From Opitutales bacterium (GTDB lineage: Bacteria; Verrucomicrobiota; Verrucomicrobiia; Opitutales; Intestinicryptomonadaceae), in assembly GCA_017633865.1 (NCBI GenBank), contig JAGBOM010000390.1, positions 1 through 5,801 of the forward strand: a stretch of 5,801 nt of DNA, read 5' to 3'. The position numbers and the translations under genes are program-made. The notes beneath the pieces are model-generated. The model did no database searches, had not been told where the DNA came from, and worked only from the letters and a program-made list of their open reading frames with translations. Shown here piece after piece: positions 1 through 5,801 of this stretch (position 1 is the first letter of the stretch; every line of letters starts with the position of its first letter).

Positions 1-33
1 AAGCATTTTTACCCGAAGGGCGAGAACAGCGCG

Positions 34-53
34 GATTTTGCGTTAGCAAAACC
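34..53. repeat. Small stem-loop in spacer
   Basis: The arms TTTTGC (36-41) and GCAAAA (46-51) are perfect complements around a GTTA loop, with one extra G-C pair (34/53) beyond a mismatch. It lies upstream of the strong terminator in a stretch with no convincing coding potential. No U-run follows it, so it is not itself a terminator. It may be part of a dispersed palindromic spacer repeat or the tail of an upstream transcript; its function is unknown. Confidence 0.35.
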
Positions 54-84
54 AAGCGAGCGAGTGCAATCCCGTCCATCCCGT

Positions 85-116
85 AAAAAACCGCAGATTT
101 TTATCTGCGGTTTTTT
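85..116. terminator. Bidirectional intrinsic terminator
   Basis: A perfect 14-bp inverted repeat (85-98 and 103-116) surrounds a TTTT loop. Each arm has a GC-rich core (CCGCAGAT and its complement) and an outer run of six A or six T, so the RNA from either strand gives a stable hairpin followed by six U. On the minus strand it would end the exonuclease transcript about 115 nt after its stop codon at 231. On the plus strand it would end whatever gene lies left of the window. The symmetry makes the call strong; only the identity of the plus-strand client is unknown. Confidence 0.93.
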
Positions 117-161
117 GCTGGGTTGCGGGACGAAGAACACACAAAGCGGGTTCGACGCCGA

Positions 162-182
162 GGGTGCGCTTTAGCGCAGCCC
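162..182. repeat. Palindromic stem-loop in exonuclease 3' region
   Basis: TGCGCT (165-170) and AGCGCA (173-178) form a perfect stem around TT. GGG (162-164) can pair with CCC (180-182) if G179 is bulged. Together with the hairpin at 192-224 it lies between the exonuclease stop codon and the terminator, so it would be in that gene's 3' untranslated RNA. It resembles the short palindromes often scattered through bacterial spacers, but copy number cannot be judged from one window. Confidence 0.4.
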
Positions 183-191
183 GAGACGGTA

Positions 192-224
192 GCTTTTGTC
201 AAGGGCTCCGCCCTTGCCAAAAGC
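192..224. repeat. Long hairpin just downstream of exonuclease stop
   Basis: CAAGGGC (200-206) and GCCCTTG (210-216) are perfect complements around TCC. After one mismatch (199/217) the helix continues with GCTTTTG (192-198) against CAAAAGC (218-224), giving 14 paired positions plus one mismatch. The hairpin ends 7 nt from the TAG of the minus-strand exonuclease gene. It has no U-run on either side, so it is more likely an mRNA-stabilising or dispersed REP-like palindrome than a terminator. The function is inferred only. Confidence 0.5.
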
Positions 225-230
225 CTCCGC

Positions 231-938
231 CTAAAAGGAAAAGAGGCGTTTTATAATGTCGCGGATTTTTTTTAATTTTGAGGTTTTTTTCGGCCTTTCG
301 GGCTCGAGGGCGTAGCGTTTCGAGTTATAGACGGGCTCGACTGCAAGGTAGAGCTTTCGGCTAATCCACGCGTCGGTCGCGGCGTATTTTATTTGCTTTT
401 CGGTAAGTTTATCCGCGGACCAGTTGCTCATTTGCGCGCTTTTTGAGATGCGCACCGCGCAGAACAGGGCGGCGAGGTTTCTAAGCCCCGTGTTTATTAT
501 GCCTATATCGCGCGTTTTTACGCTTATATCCTCCACGTTTTGGGGCTCGAAGTCCAGAAGCTTGCGAAGGGCGGAAATATCTCCGTTTACGGCGACGCCG
601 ACTTTTTTAATGCCGGGGTTTGCGAGTATCGCAAAAATTTCGGCGAGCGAGTCTTGCAGGGCGCCGAGGCGGAAAATCCAGACTTTGCTTTTGCCTCCGA
701 GCTGCAGAATCGCCACGGGGTAGTGCTGGTCTCTTTTAAACGACGGCCTCGACTCGGTGTCGAAGCCCAGCAGGGTTTCCTTTGAAATTTCGGCGACGGC
801 CGCTTTGGCCTCCTCGTCGGTTTGGACTATTGAAATCTCGCCCCCGTAAGAGGCCATCGGCAAGCATGATACTATCGACTGGTCTATTTTGCGCGGAAAA
901 ACGCACGTTATTTGAGGACTGTTTTTAGATTTCTCCAC
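231..938 (-). CDS. 3'-5' exonuclease domain protein (RNase D-like, DEDDy)
   Basis: This 235-residue protein has the three exonuclease motifs of the DEDDy superfamily: Exo I FDTES (D60, E62), Exo II NGD (D120), and Exo III YAATDAW (Y185, D189). The four acids bind two metal ions and the tyrosine marks the DEDDy subgroup, so 3'-to-5' cleavage of RNA or DNA is expected. The family of stand-alone '3'-5' exonuclease domain' proteins also shows the ISKSAQMSNW segment seen at 164-173. There is no HRDC domain as in full RNase D. A basic tail (about 212-235, KK-rich) could bind nucleic acid. The start is GTG at 938. An ATG at codon 28 (857) would cut into a segment (about 16-34) that looks like the conserved N-terminus of the family, so GTG is preferred, although neither has a Shine-Dalgarno. 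It is divergent from the trp operon and probably unrelated to it. The exact substrate is unknown. Confidence 0.9.
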   Translation of the reverse strand: MEKSKNSPQITCVFPRKIDQSIVSCLPMASYGGEISIVQTDEEAKAAVAEISKETLLGFDTESRPSFKRDQHYPVAILQLGGKSKVWIFRLGALQDSLAEIFAILANPGIKKVGVAVNGDISALRKLLDFEPQNVEDISVKTRDIGIINTGLRNLAALFCAVRISKSAQMSNWSADKLTEKQIKYAATDAWISRKLYLAVEPVYNSKRYALEPERPKKTSKLKKIRDIIKRLFSF

Positions 939-1021
939 CGTGAAAAAATATTTCGCCGTTTGTTTAATAAAATAAAAATTTACCGTAGCATATTTTTATT
1001 TGGATAAAAAGCAAAAAAAAC

Positions 1022-1061
1022 TTGACAAGCGCAAAAAAAAGCGTGAAGTTTGGGGCACAAT
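1022..1061 (+). promoter_or_regulatory. Putative trp operon promoter
   Basis: A perfect TTGACA lies at 1022-1027, about 45 bp before the leader peptide ATG. The -10 element is unclear. CACAAT (1056-1061) matches TATAAT at 4 of 6 but sits 28 bp away, which is too far for a normal sigma70 spacer. At 20 nt from TTG, GAAGTTTG (1045-1052) matches the Bacteroidota-type -7 box TAnnTTTG at 7 of 8 (NN counted as matching). Either way transcription should begin near 1055-1068, giving a short 5' end before the leader ORF. No TrpR operator was recognised. Confidence 0.45.
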
Positions 1062-1071
1062 AACAGAAAAA

Positions 1072-1107
1072 ATGTTTAACTTTTGGTGGCAGAACATTAG
1101 GTCGTAA
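1072..1107 (+). CDS. trpL: trp leader peptide (tandem Trp codons)
   Basis: This ORF encodes 11 residues, MFNFWWQNIRS, and ends in TAA. Two adjacent TGG codons (1084-1089) in so short an ORF are very unlikely by chance, and it sits directly before an antiterminator/terminator pair and trpE, as in classical trp attenuation. When charged tRNA-Trp is scarce the ribosome should stall on TGG-TGG; its leading edge then reaches roughly 1098-1101, just short of the antiterminator arm. When Trp is plentiful it runs to the stop at 1105-1107, which lies inside that arm (1098-1116) and masks it. The upstream sequence CAGAAAAAA is purine-rich but has no clear Shine-Dalgarno. The peptide itself probably has no function beyond being translated. 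Confidence 0.88.
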   Translation: MFNFWWQNIRS

Positions 1108-1142
1108 TCTATTTAAAACTCGTTAAATGGATTGGCGGCCTA
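1098..1142 (+). promoter_or_regulatory. trp attenuator antiterminator hairpin
   Basis: Bases 1098-1116 pair with 1123-1142 around a six-base loop (AACUCG), giving 19 base pairs with one bulged G (1134 or 1135) and a few G-U pairs. The right arm includes GGCGGCC, which is also the left arm of the terminator at 1134-1159, so the two structures exclude each other. The left arm overlaps the end and stop codon of the leader peptide, so ribosome position decides which forms. A protecting 1:2 hairpin is only weakly visible: GUUUAA (1074-1079) with UUAAAAC (1113-1119), plus a wobble-rich helix of 1083-1090 with 1101-1107. Confidence 0.85.
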
Positions 1143-1165
1143 TTGATTTTTGGGCCGCCTTTTTT
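1134..1165 (+). terminator. trp attenuator terminator
   Basis: GGCGGCC (1134-1140) pairs perfectly with GGCCGCC (1153-1159), and can be extended by U1141-G1152 and A1142-U1151, leaving an 8-nt loop. Six T (1160-1165) follow at once, then ATA. This is a textbook intrinsic terminator located before trpE and after the Trp-rich leader peptide. It should end transcription when tryptophan is abundant, and be disrupted by the antiterminator when ribosomes stall on the Trp codons. Confidence 0.92.
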
Positions 1166-1177
1166 ATACCCGAAATC

Positions 1178-2671
1178 ATGGAACCGACATTATCAAAATT
1201 CAAGGAATACTCCGCGGGGGCGAACCTCGTTCCCGTCTATACGGAGCTTTTGGCCGACTTCACAACGCCGGTTGCGACTTTCGCGAAGGCCGCCTCGAAG
1301 CGCGGGGCGTTTTTGCTCGAAAGCGCGGAGAGCATCGACAACTGGGGGCGGTACTCCTTTATAGGGTTTGAGCCCGCCGCGGTTTTTACGCTTAAGGGGA
1401 GTGAGTCGAGGCTCGAATTTGCGGGCGGCAAGGCGGTTGTTTCCGCCCCGGGCGAGAGCCCGCTTGAGCCCTTAAAAAAATACATCGCAAGCCGCAAGAT
1501 TTGCCGCATGGAAAATCTGCCGGAGTTTTTCGGCGGGGCTGTCGGGTATTTTTCGTACGAGACTGTGAGCCTGTTCGAGCGCTTGCCCGCCCCGAAAACG
1601 GAGTCGCTGTGGGCGGACGCCTCTTTCGGCATTTACGACGACGTCATAATTTTCGACAACGTGCGCCACACCGTAAAGATTGTCGCCTGCGCGCGTCTTG
1701 ACGAATTTCCAACGGCGGAGGAGGCCTATGCCGACGCCTCCAAGCGCGTCGCGCGGCTTGTCGATTTTTACAAGGCGGCCCCCGCGCAAATGCCTTCCGC
1801 AAAGGCCTCGGGGCCCATCAAGATGAAGTCCGAAATGCCGCGCGCCGACTATTGCGAAATGGTCGAGAAGGCGAAGGAGTACATCAAATGCGGCGAAATC
1901 ATACAGGCGGTGCTCTCGCAGGAATTTACCGCTGACGCCAAGGTCGACCCCGTTTCTGCGTACAGGGCCTTGAGGTTTATAAACCCGTCGCCCTACATGT
2001 TCTGCCTGAAAATCGGGGACGACAGCCTTGTGGGCTCCTCGCCCGAAACTCTTATAAGGTTCGCGGGCGGCAAGGCCTATGTAAGCCCCATCGCGGGAAC
2101 GCGCAAGCGCGGCGAAACCCCCGCCAAAGACATCGCCCTCGCCGACGAGCTTTTATCGAACGAAAAGGAGAGGGCGGAGCATCTTATGCTTGTCGATTTG
2201 GGCAGAAACGACATTTCCAGATTCTGCGTTCCCGGCAGCGTGCAGGTCGGCGAGTTTATGACGGTCCAGCGGTATTCGCACGTCATGCACCTTGTCTCTC
2301 GAATTTCGGGCGACGTAAAAAGCGGCGCGGACGCCTTCGACGCCCTTGCCGCGGCGTTCCCCGCGGGCACGCTTTCGGGCGCGCCCAAAGTAAGGGCCAT
2401 GCAAATCATCAACGAGCTCGAGCCTTCCGCGAGGGGGCCGTACGGCGGCGCGGTGGGCTACATCTCCTACGGCGGCTCGATGGACATGGCCATAACCATA
2501 AGAACTTTGCAGATAAAAAACGGCGTCCTTTCCGTTAGGGCGGGCGCGGGCATCGTTTACGATTCCGACCCCGAAATGGAGTACGAGGAAACCCGCGCAA
2601 AGGCCATGGCGGTCGCCAAGGCAATCGAGGCCGCCTCAAAGCTCGAGCTCGACACATCGTCAATCCTCTAA
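1178..2671 (+). CDS. trpE: Anthranilate synthase component I
   Basis: TrpE converts chorismate to anthranilate using ammonia delivered by TrpG, the first committed step to tryptophan. From ATG 1178 the protein is 497 residues, normal for TrpE. Its N-terminal domain carries the feedback-site motif LLES (46-49). The chorismate-binding domain (about 222-480) shows SSPE (287-290), PIAGTRKRG (304-312), EHLMLVDLGRND (334-345), FPAGTLSGAPK (394-404) and RAGAGIVYDSDPE (454 on). The frame is open back to an ATG at 1127, but that start lies in the attenuator stem and would add 17 unrelated residues; MEPTLSKFKEY from 1178 fits the family N-terminus. No Shine-Dalgarno is evident. Transcription is controlled by the upstream attenuator, and activity probably by tryptophan. 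TrpE rather than PabB is indicated by LLES and by the operon. trpG follows after 11 nt. Confidence 0.97.
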   Translation: MEPTLSKFKEYSAGANLVPVYTELLADFTTPVATFAKAASKRGAFLLESAESIDNWGRYSFIGFEPAAVFTLKGSESRLEFAGGKAVVSAPGESPLEPLKKYIASRKICRMENLPEFFGGAVGYFSYETVSLFERLPAPKTESLWADASFGIYDDVIIFDNVRHTVKIVACARLDEFPTAEEAYADASKRVARLVDFYKAAPAQMPSAKASGPIKMKSEMPRADYCEMVEKAKEYIKCGEIIQAVLSQEFTADAKVDPVSAYRALRFINPSPYMFCLKIGDDSLVGSSPETLIRFAGGKAYVSPIAGTRKRGETPAKDIALADELLSNEKERAEHLMLVDLGRNDISRFCVPGSVQVGEFMTVQRYSHVMHLVSRISGDVKSGADAFDALAAAFPAGTLSGAPKVRAMQIINELEPSARGPYGGAVGYISYGGSMDMAITIRTLQIKNGVLSVRAGAGIVYDSDPEMEYEETRAKAMAVAKAIEAASKLELDTSSIL

Positions 2672-2682
2672 AATTTTCGGCA

Positions 2683-3273
2683 ATGATTATTCTGATAGAC
2701 AACTACGATTCGTTCTCCTACAACCTCGTCCACTACCTCGAGACCCTCGGCGCGGACGTTCGGGTTTTTAGAAACGACGGGATTACCCCCGAAGAAGTAT
2801 TAAAGCTCAAGCCCTCGACGATTGTGGTTTCGCCCGGGCCGAGCAGCCCCGAAAACGCGGGAATCAGCGTTGAGCTGATAAAGGCGGCGGCGGGGAAGGT
2901 TCCGGTTTTCGGGGTATGCCTTGGAATGCAGTCGATAGCCCACGCTTTCGGCGGGCGCATAGTGCGCGCAAAGCGGATTATGCACGGGAAGATTTCCGCG
3001 GTTTCGCATTTCGGCAAATACGCCTTCAAGGGGCTTGCCTCGCCGATAAGCGCGGTGCGCTACCACTCCCTCGCCGTCGAGCGCGAAAGCCTGCCCGAGT
3101 GCTTTGAAATCACCGCCGAGGCCGACGACGGCGAAATTATGGGCATACGCCACAGGCGGTTTAAAATCGAGGGCGTGCAGTTCCACCCGGAATCCATCAT
3201 GACCTCCTGCGGCAAGAGAATTTTGGAAAATTTTTTGATTGAGGCCGAGTCTTCCGGCGGGGGGCTGAAATGA
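2683..3273 (+). CDS. trpG: Anthranilate synthase component II (glutamine amidotransferase)
   Basis: This 196-residue class I glutamine amidotransferase releases ammonia from glutamine and passes it to TrpE. Visible motifs are DNYDSFSYNL near the N-terminus (6-15), the oxyanion loop SPGPSSP (50-56), the nucleophile elbow GVCLGMQ with Cys79, and FHPES with His158 and Glu160 completing the triad. Length matches stand-alone TrpG/PabA, with no fused TrpD or TrpE domain. It may also serve PabB for folate if no separate pabA exists, which cannot be seen here. The start ATG is 11 nt after the trpE stop, and the stop overlaps the trpD start as ATGA, so translation is probably coupled. Confidence 0.97.
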   Translation: MIILIDNYDSFSYNLVHYLETLGADVRVFRNDGITPEEVLKLKPSTIVVSPGPSSPENAGISVELIKAAAGKVPVFGVCLGMQSIAHAFGGRIVRAKRIMHGKISAVSHFGKYAFKGLASPISAVRYHSLAVERESLPECFEITAEADDGEIMGIRHRRFKIEGVQFHPESIMTSCGKRILENFLIEAESSGGGLK

Positions 3274-4292
3274 AAACGCTGCTCGCCGCAAAAAAAATAA
3301 GCGAAACTTTCGCCGATCTCTCGCAGGAGGAATGCGCGGAGGTGTTCGACGAAATTATGTCGGGAAGCGTTCCCGAAGCCGCGATTTCGGCGTTTTTGGT
3401 CGCGCAAAAGATGAAGGGCGTAAGCGTGGGCGAGCTTGTTGGAGCCGCGAAAATCCTGCGCAAAAAGGCGGCCTTTATAAACGCGGGCGTTCATTCCCCC
3501 GTCGACACTTGCGGAACGGGCGGCGACGGCCTCGACACTTTTAACATCTCGACGACCTCGGCTTTCATAGCGTCGGGGGCGGGCGTGTGCGTGGCAAAGC
3601 ACGGCGGAAGCGCGGTGTCGGGCAAGTGCGGCTCGGCCGACGTTCTCGCGCGGCTGGGCTTCAACACCGACGCAAGCCCCGCCGCGATGGAATACTGCCT
3701 TCAGGAAAACAACATCGCGTTTTTGTTCGCGCCAAAAATGCACCCCGCGTGGAGGTACGCCATGCCCGTGCGCAGGCTTTTGGGATTTAGGACGATTTTT
3801 AACATGCTCGGCCCACTCGTAAATCCGGCGGGGGCGACGGGGCAGGTGCTTGGCGTGTTCTCCGCAAAATATACGGAGCTTTTCGCAAACGCCCTGAAGC
3901 TTTTGGGCGCGAGGCGCGCGCTTGTAGTCCACGGCGGCGACGGCATGGACGAAATTACAATTTGCGCCCCCACCCGCATAAGCGAACTTAGAAACGGCTC
4001 GATAAAAACCTACGAATTCCGCCCCGAAAGCGTTTTGGGCTCGCTCGGCTCCGCCTCCGACCTGCGCGGCGGCGACCCCGAATACAACGCAAAAAAGCTT
4101 TTGGCCGTTTTAAGAAACGAGGACAAGTCGGGCGCGAGAGACGTTTGCATATTAAATTCGGCGGCCGCCATAATAGCCTCGGGCATCTGCGACGATTTTC
4201 CGACGGCCTGCGGGCTTGCAAAAGAGTCCCTCGAAAGCGGAAGGGCGCTTGAAAAGCTCGAAATTCTCATAAAATTTTCCAAAGAAAAATGA
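3270..4292 (+). CDS. trpD: Anthranilate phosphoribosyltransferase
   Basis: TrpD transfers phosphoribosyl from PRPP to anthranilate. The 340-residue length is typical. PRPP and metal motifs are present: CGTGGDGLDTFNIST (81-95), KHGGSAVSGKCGSADVL (110-126), the anthranilate-site region MHPAWRYA (157-164) with RRLLGFRTIFNMLGPLVNP (168-186), and HGGDGMDE (221-228) whose D227/E228 should bind magnesium. In the KHGNR motif usual in this family the Asn and Arg are Gly113 and Ser114 here; in characterised enzymes that Asn contacts anthranilate. The rest of the site is intact, so I expect an active enzyme. Start and stop both overlap neighbours by ATGA (trpG and trpC). Confidence 0.96.
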   Translation: MKTLLAAKKISETFADLSQEECAEVFDEIMSGSVPEAAISAFLVAQKMKGVSVGELVGAAKILRKKAAFINAGVHSPVDTCGTGGDGLDTFNISTTSAFIASGAGVCVAKHGGSAVSGKCGSADVLARLGFNTDASPAAMEYCLQENNIAFLFAPKMHPAWRYAMPVRRLLGFRTIFNMLGPLVNPAGATGQVLGVFSAKYTELFANALKLLGARRALVVHGGDGMDEITICAPTRISELRNGSIKTYEFRPESVLGSLGSASDLRGGDPEYNAKKLLAVLRNEDKSGARDVCILNSAAAIIASGICDDFPTACGLAKESLESGRALEKLEILIKFSKEK

Positions 4293-5071
4293 ACGGCATA
4301 CTTGAAAAAATAACCGCGAAAAAACGCGCGGAATTGGAAGCCTCAAAAAGGGAAATTCCTTATGAAGCCGTGTTTTTGGCGGCGCAAAACGCCCCGAAAA
4401 GAGCGTCGTTTTTCGAGGCGCTTAAAATGAAAAACGGAAGGCCTGCGGTAATCGCGGAGCTTAAAAAGGCGTCGCCCTCAAAGGGGCTTATACGCGAAAA
4501 TTTCGAGCCCGCAAGCCTTGCGAAATCGCTCGAGGGCGCGGGGGCGTCGGCGCTTTCCGTTCTTACCGAAAAAAATTTCTTTTTGGGAAGCCCCGAATAC
4601 TTAAGGACGGCTGTCGCGAACGTGAAAATCCCCGTTTTGCGCAAGGATTTCGTGTTCGACAAATACCAGATTTGCGAGGCGAAGGCGTGGGGCGCGAGCG
4701 CGGTCTTGCTGATAAAGGCCATGCTTTCAAACGGCGAGCTTGAAAGCCTGATGGAGTTCGCAAACTCCCTTAATCTCGACGCTCTTGTCGAAACCCACGA
4801 CGCGGGCGAAATCGACGCGGCCCTCGGTTGCGGCGCTAAAATACTGGGCGTAAACGCGAGAAACCTGCGGACTTTTGAAATCGACAAGTCCCTTTTTGAA
4901 AAGCTCGTCTCCAAAATTCCCGAGGGCGTAAAGGCCGTCGCCGAAAGCGGAATCGAAACCCCCGAAGCCCTGCTAAACGCGGCGCAGGCGGGCGCGGACG
5001 CGGCGCTAATCGGCACGACTTTTATGTCTAAACAAAATCCCGCCGCGGAGCTTGAAAGGCTTCTTAAATGA
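4289..5071 (+). CDS. trpC: Indole-3-glycerol phosphate synthase
   Basis: TrpC closes the indole ring by decarboxylating CdRP to indole-3-glycerol phosphate. The 260-residue single (beta/alpha)8 barrel has all expected catalytic residues: Glu57 and Lys59 in [11 protein letters not shown], Lys119 in LRKDFVFD, Glu168 in VETHD, Asn189 in GVNARNL, and Glu219/Ser220 in AESGI. The phosphate loop [12 protein letters not shown] (235-246) is near the C-terminus. It is not fused to TrpF as in enteric bacteria; trpF is separate here, overlapping by ATGA at 5068-5071. The start ATG overlaps the trpD stop and is preceded by an A-rich stretch rather than a Shine-Dalgarno. Confidence 0.97.
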   Translation: MNGILEKITAKKRAELEASKREIPYEAVFLAAQNAPKRASFFEALKMKNGRPAVIAELKKASPSKGLIRENFEPASLAKSLEGAGASALSVLTEKNFFLGSPEYLRTAVANVKIPVLRKDFVFDKYQICEAKAWGASAVLLIKAMLSNGELESLMEFANSLNLDALVETHDAGEIDAALGCGAKILGVNARNLRTFEIDKSLFEKLVSKIPEGVKAVAESGIETPEALLNAAQAGADAALIGTTFMSKQNPAAELERLLK

Positions 5072-5801
5072 AGGTTAAAATTTGCGGAATAACGGACGTT
5101 CAAACCGCGCTCGCCGCAAAGGCTTGCGGCGCGGATTTCGCGGGGCTGATTTTTGCGGAAAAGTCCCCGCGCAAAGTCGATATGGCTTATGCCAAAAAAA
5201 TCGCGGAGGCTGTAAAAGGCGAAATTAAGCTCGTCGGGGTTTTCCAAAACCAGAGCGTGGATTTTATCGAAAAAACCGCGAACGCCCTGAACCTTTACGC
5301 GGTTCAGCTGCACGGCTGCGAGAGCCCCGAATTCGCGGTGTCCCTTTCAAAAAAAATCGGCGCTAAAATTTGGAAGGCAGTCTGGCTCGAAAGCGAGGCC
5401 GACCTGCAAAGCGCTATTTCCTATCCCGCCGACGCCCTCGTGGCGGACTCCGCCAAAAACGCGCTGGGCGGCGGCTCGGGGAAGCCCTCTAATTGGGAGC
5501 TTGCCTCGCGCCTTGCAAAACAAAAAAAGCTGGTTTTGGCGGGCGGAATTTCCGCCGAAAACGCTCTTGAGGCAGCCGAAAAAGTGGAGCCTTTCGCCCT
5601 CGACGCAAATTCGGCTCTCGAAACCCAACCTGGCAAAAAATCAATTTTAAAAATAAGGCAGTTTATGGAAAAAATAAAAACGAAAAAAGGCCGCTACGGA
5701 ATCTACGGCGGAATGTATGTCGCCGAAACGCTGATGCCCGCGCTCTTCGAGCTCGAACGAGTCTTTGAGGAGTCCAGGCGCGACCCAGAATTTATGGGAG
5801 A
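5068..5801 (+). CDS. trpF-trpB: TrpF-TrpB fusion: PRA isomerase joined to tryptophan synthase beta (3'-partial)
   Basis: The frame opens at an ATG overlapping the trpC stop and has no stop codon before the window ends (244 full codons). Residues 1-199 form a whole phosphoribosylanthranilate isomerase: KICGIT with the catalytic Cys6, SPRKV, GVF, QLHG, VADS with the catalytic Asp127, [13 protein letters not shown], and [14 protein letters not shown] near its end. Residue 200 is Met, and from there the sequence is the N-terminus of Trp[24 protein letters not shown] (208 on), then DPEF. The PLP lysine of TrpB lies beyond the window. There is almost no linker: a normal TrpF end abuts a normal TrpB start. 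TrpB could also be made separately from the internal ATG at 5665, which has AAGG six bases upstream. Loss of a stop through assembly error is possible, but both domains read cleanly in one frame. Confidence 0.9.
   Translation, partial: MKVKICGITDVQTALAAKACGADFAGLIFAEKSPRKVDMAYAKKIAEAVKGEIKLVGVFQNQSVDFIEKTANALNLYAVQLHGCESPEFAVSLSKKIGAKIWKAVWLESEADLQSAISYPADALVADSAKNALGGGSGKPSNWELASRLAKQKKLVLAGGISAENALEAAEKVEPFALDANSALETQPGKKSILKIRQFMEKIKTKKGRYGIYGGMYVAETLMPALFELERVFEESRRDPEFMG
5665..5801 (+). other. trpB: TrpB portion of the fusion with possible internal start (partial)
   Basis: This is the beginning of the tryptophan synthase beta subunit, which condenses indole with serine using PLP. It starts at Met200 of the fused frame. 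The conserved N-terminal block [20 protein letters not shown] corresponds to the family pattern G-FGG-YVPETL-PAL-EL, with Ala in place of the usual Pro. AAGG at 5655-5658, six bases before the ATG, is one of the better ribosome binding sites in the window, so independent initiation is plausible. A conventional annotation might place trpB here; only 45 full codons are visible. Confidence 0.7.

Noticed and set aside
1..174. Open frame from the window start to a TAG at 172-174, and another frame ending in TAA at 84-86.
   Set aside because: The first reads straight through the perfect terminator and palindromes, and neither peptide resembles a known domain. The second could be the tail of an upstream gene, but 27 low-information codons are not enough to call it.
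424..785. Plus-strand frames opposite the exonuclease gene.
   Set aside because: They are antisense to a gene with clear catalytic motifs and show no domain of their own; typical shadow frames in GC-rich DNA.
1051..1066. A possible sigma54-like GG/GC element before the trp leader.
   Set aside because: The GG and GC spacing does not fit the -24/-12 pattern, and no activator site was seen.
939..1071. A TrpR operator, T-box or TRAP-binding repeats controlling the operon.
   Set aside because: No T-box sequence, no (G/U)AG triplet array and no operator-like palindrome was found; the leader peptide attenuator explains the control.
3060..3932. A 290-codon minus-strand frame across trpG/trpD.
   Set aside because: It is long only because the sense genes are GC-rich; the translation is rich in Arg/His/Ala without recognisable motifs, and the sense strand carries intact TrpG and TrpD motifs.
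4360..5313. A 317-codon minus-strand frame across trpC/trpF.
   Set aside because: It is antisense to complete catalytic motifs of TrpC and TrpF; the Ser/Ala/Phe-rich translation looks like a shadow frame.

Overview
The window holds the 5' part of a tryptophan biosynthesis operon on the plus strand, preceded by a divergently transcribed exonuclease gene. DNA is fairly GC-rich inside genes. Spacers are AT-rich, and lysine is mostly AAA. Almost no start codon has a good Shine-Dalgarno sequence. The TrpE and exonuclease sequence style and the weak ribosome binding sites suggest a Verrucomicrobiota-type (perhaps Opitutae) or related PVC/Bacteroidota-like bacterium. This is a low-confidence inference from memory of family sequences, with no search behind it.

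Layout. Bases 1-230 carry no convincing gene: they hold a strong bidirectional terminator (85-116) and three palindromic stem-loops. Bases 231-938 (minus) encode a DEDDy 3'-5' exonuclease-domain protein of the RNase D type. Bases 939-1071 are the divergent promoter region. Bases 1072-1168 form a ribosome-mediated trp attenuator: an 11-codon leader peptide with tandem Trp codons, a long antiterminator helix, and a competing terminator with a run of six T. Then follow trpE (true start 1178), trpG, trpD, trpC, and a reading frame starting at 5068 that encodes TrpF and continues without a stop into TrpB until the window ends.

How the genes work together. TrpE with TrpG makes anthranilate from chorismate and glutamine; TrpD adds phosphoribosyl; TrpF isomerises the product; TrpC closes the indole ring; TrpB (with TrpA, presumably beyond the window) joins indole and serine. 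TrpE/TrpG are separated by 11 nt; G/D, D/C and C/F all share 4-nt ATGA stop/start overlaps, implying translational coupling. At the F/B boundary the stop is missing altogether.

The points most worth attention are the complete attenuator in front of trpE, the resulting likely mis-call of the trpE start inside the terminator hairpin, and the in-frame TrpF-TrpB fusion.
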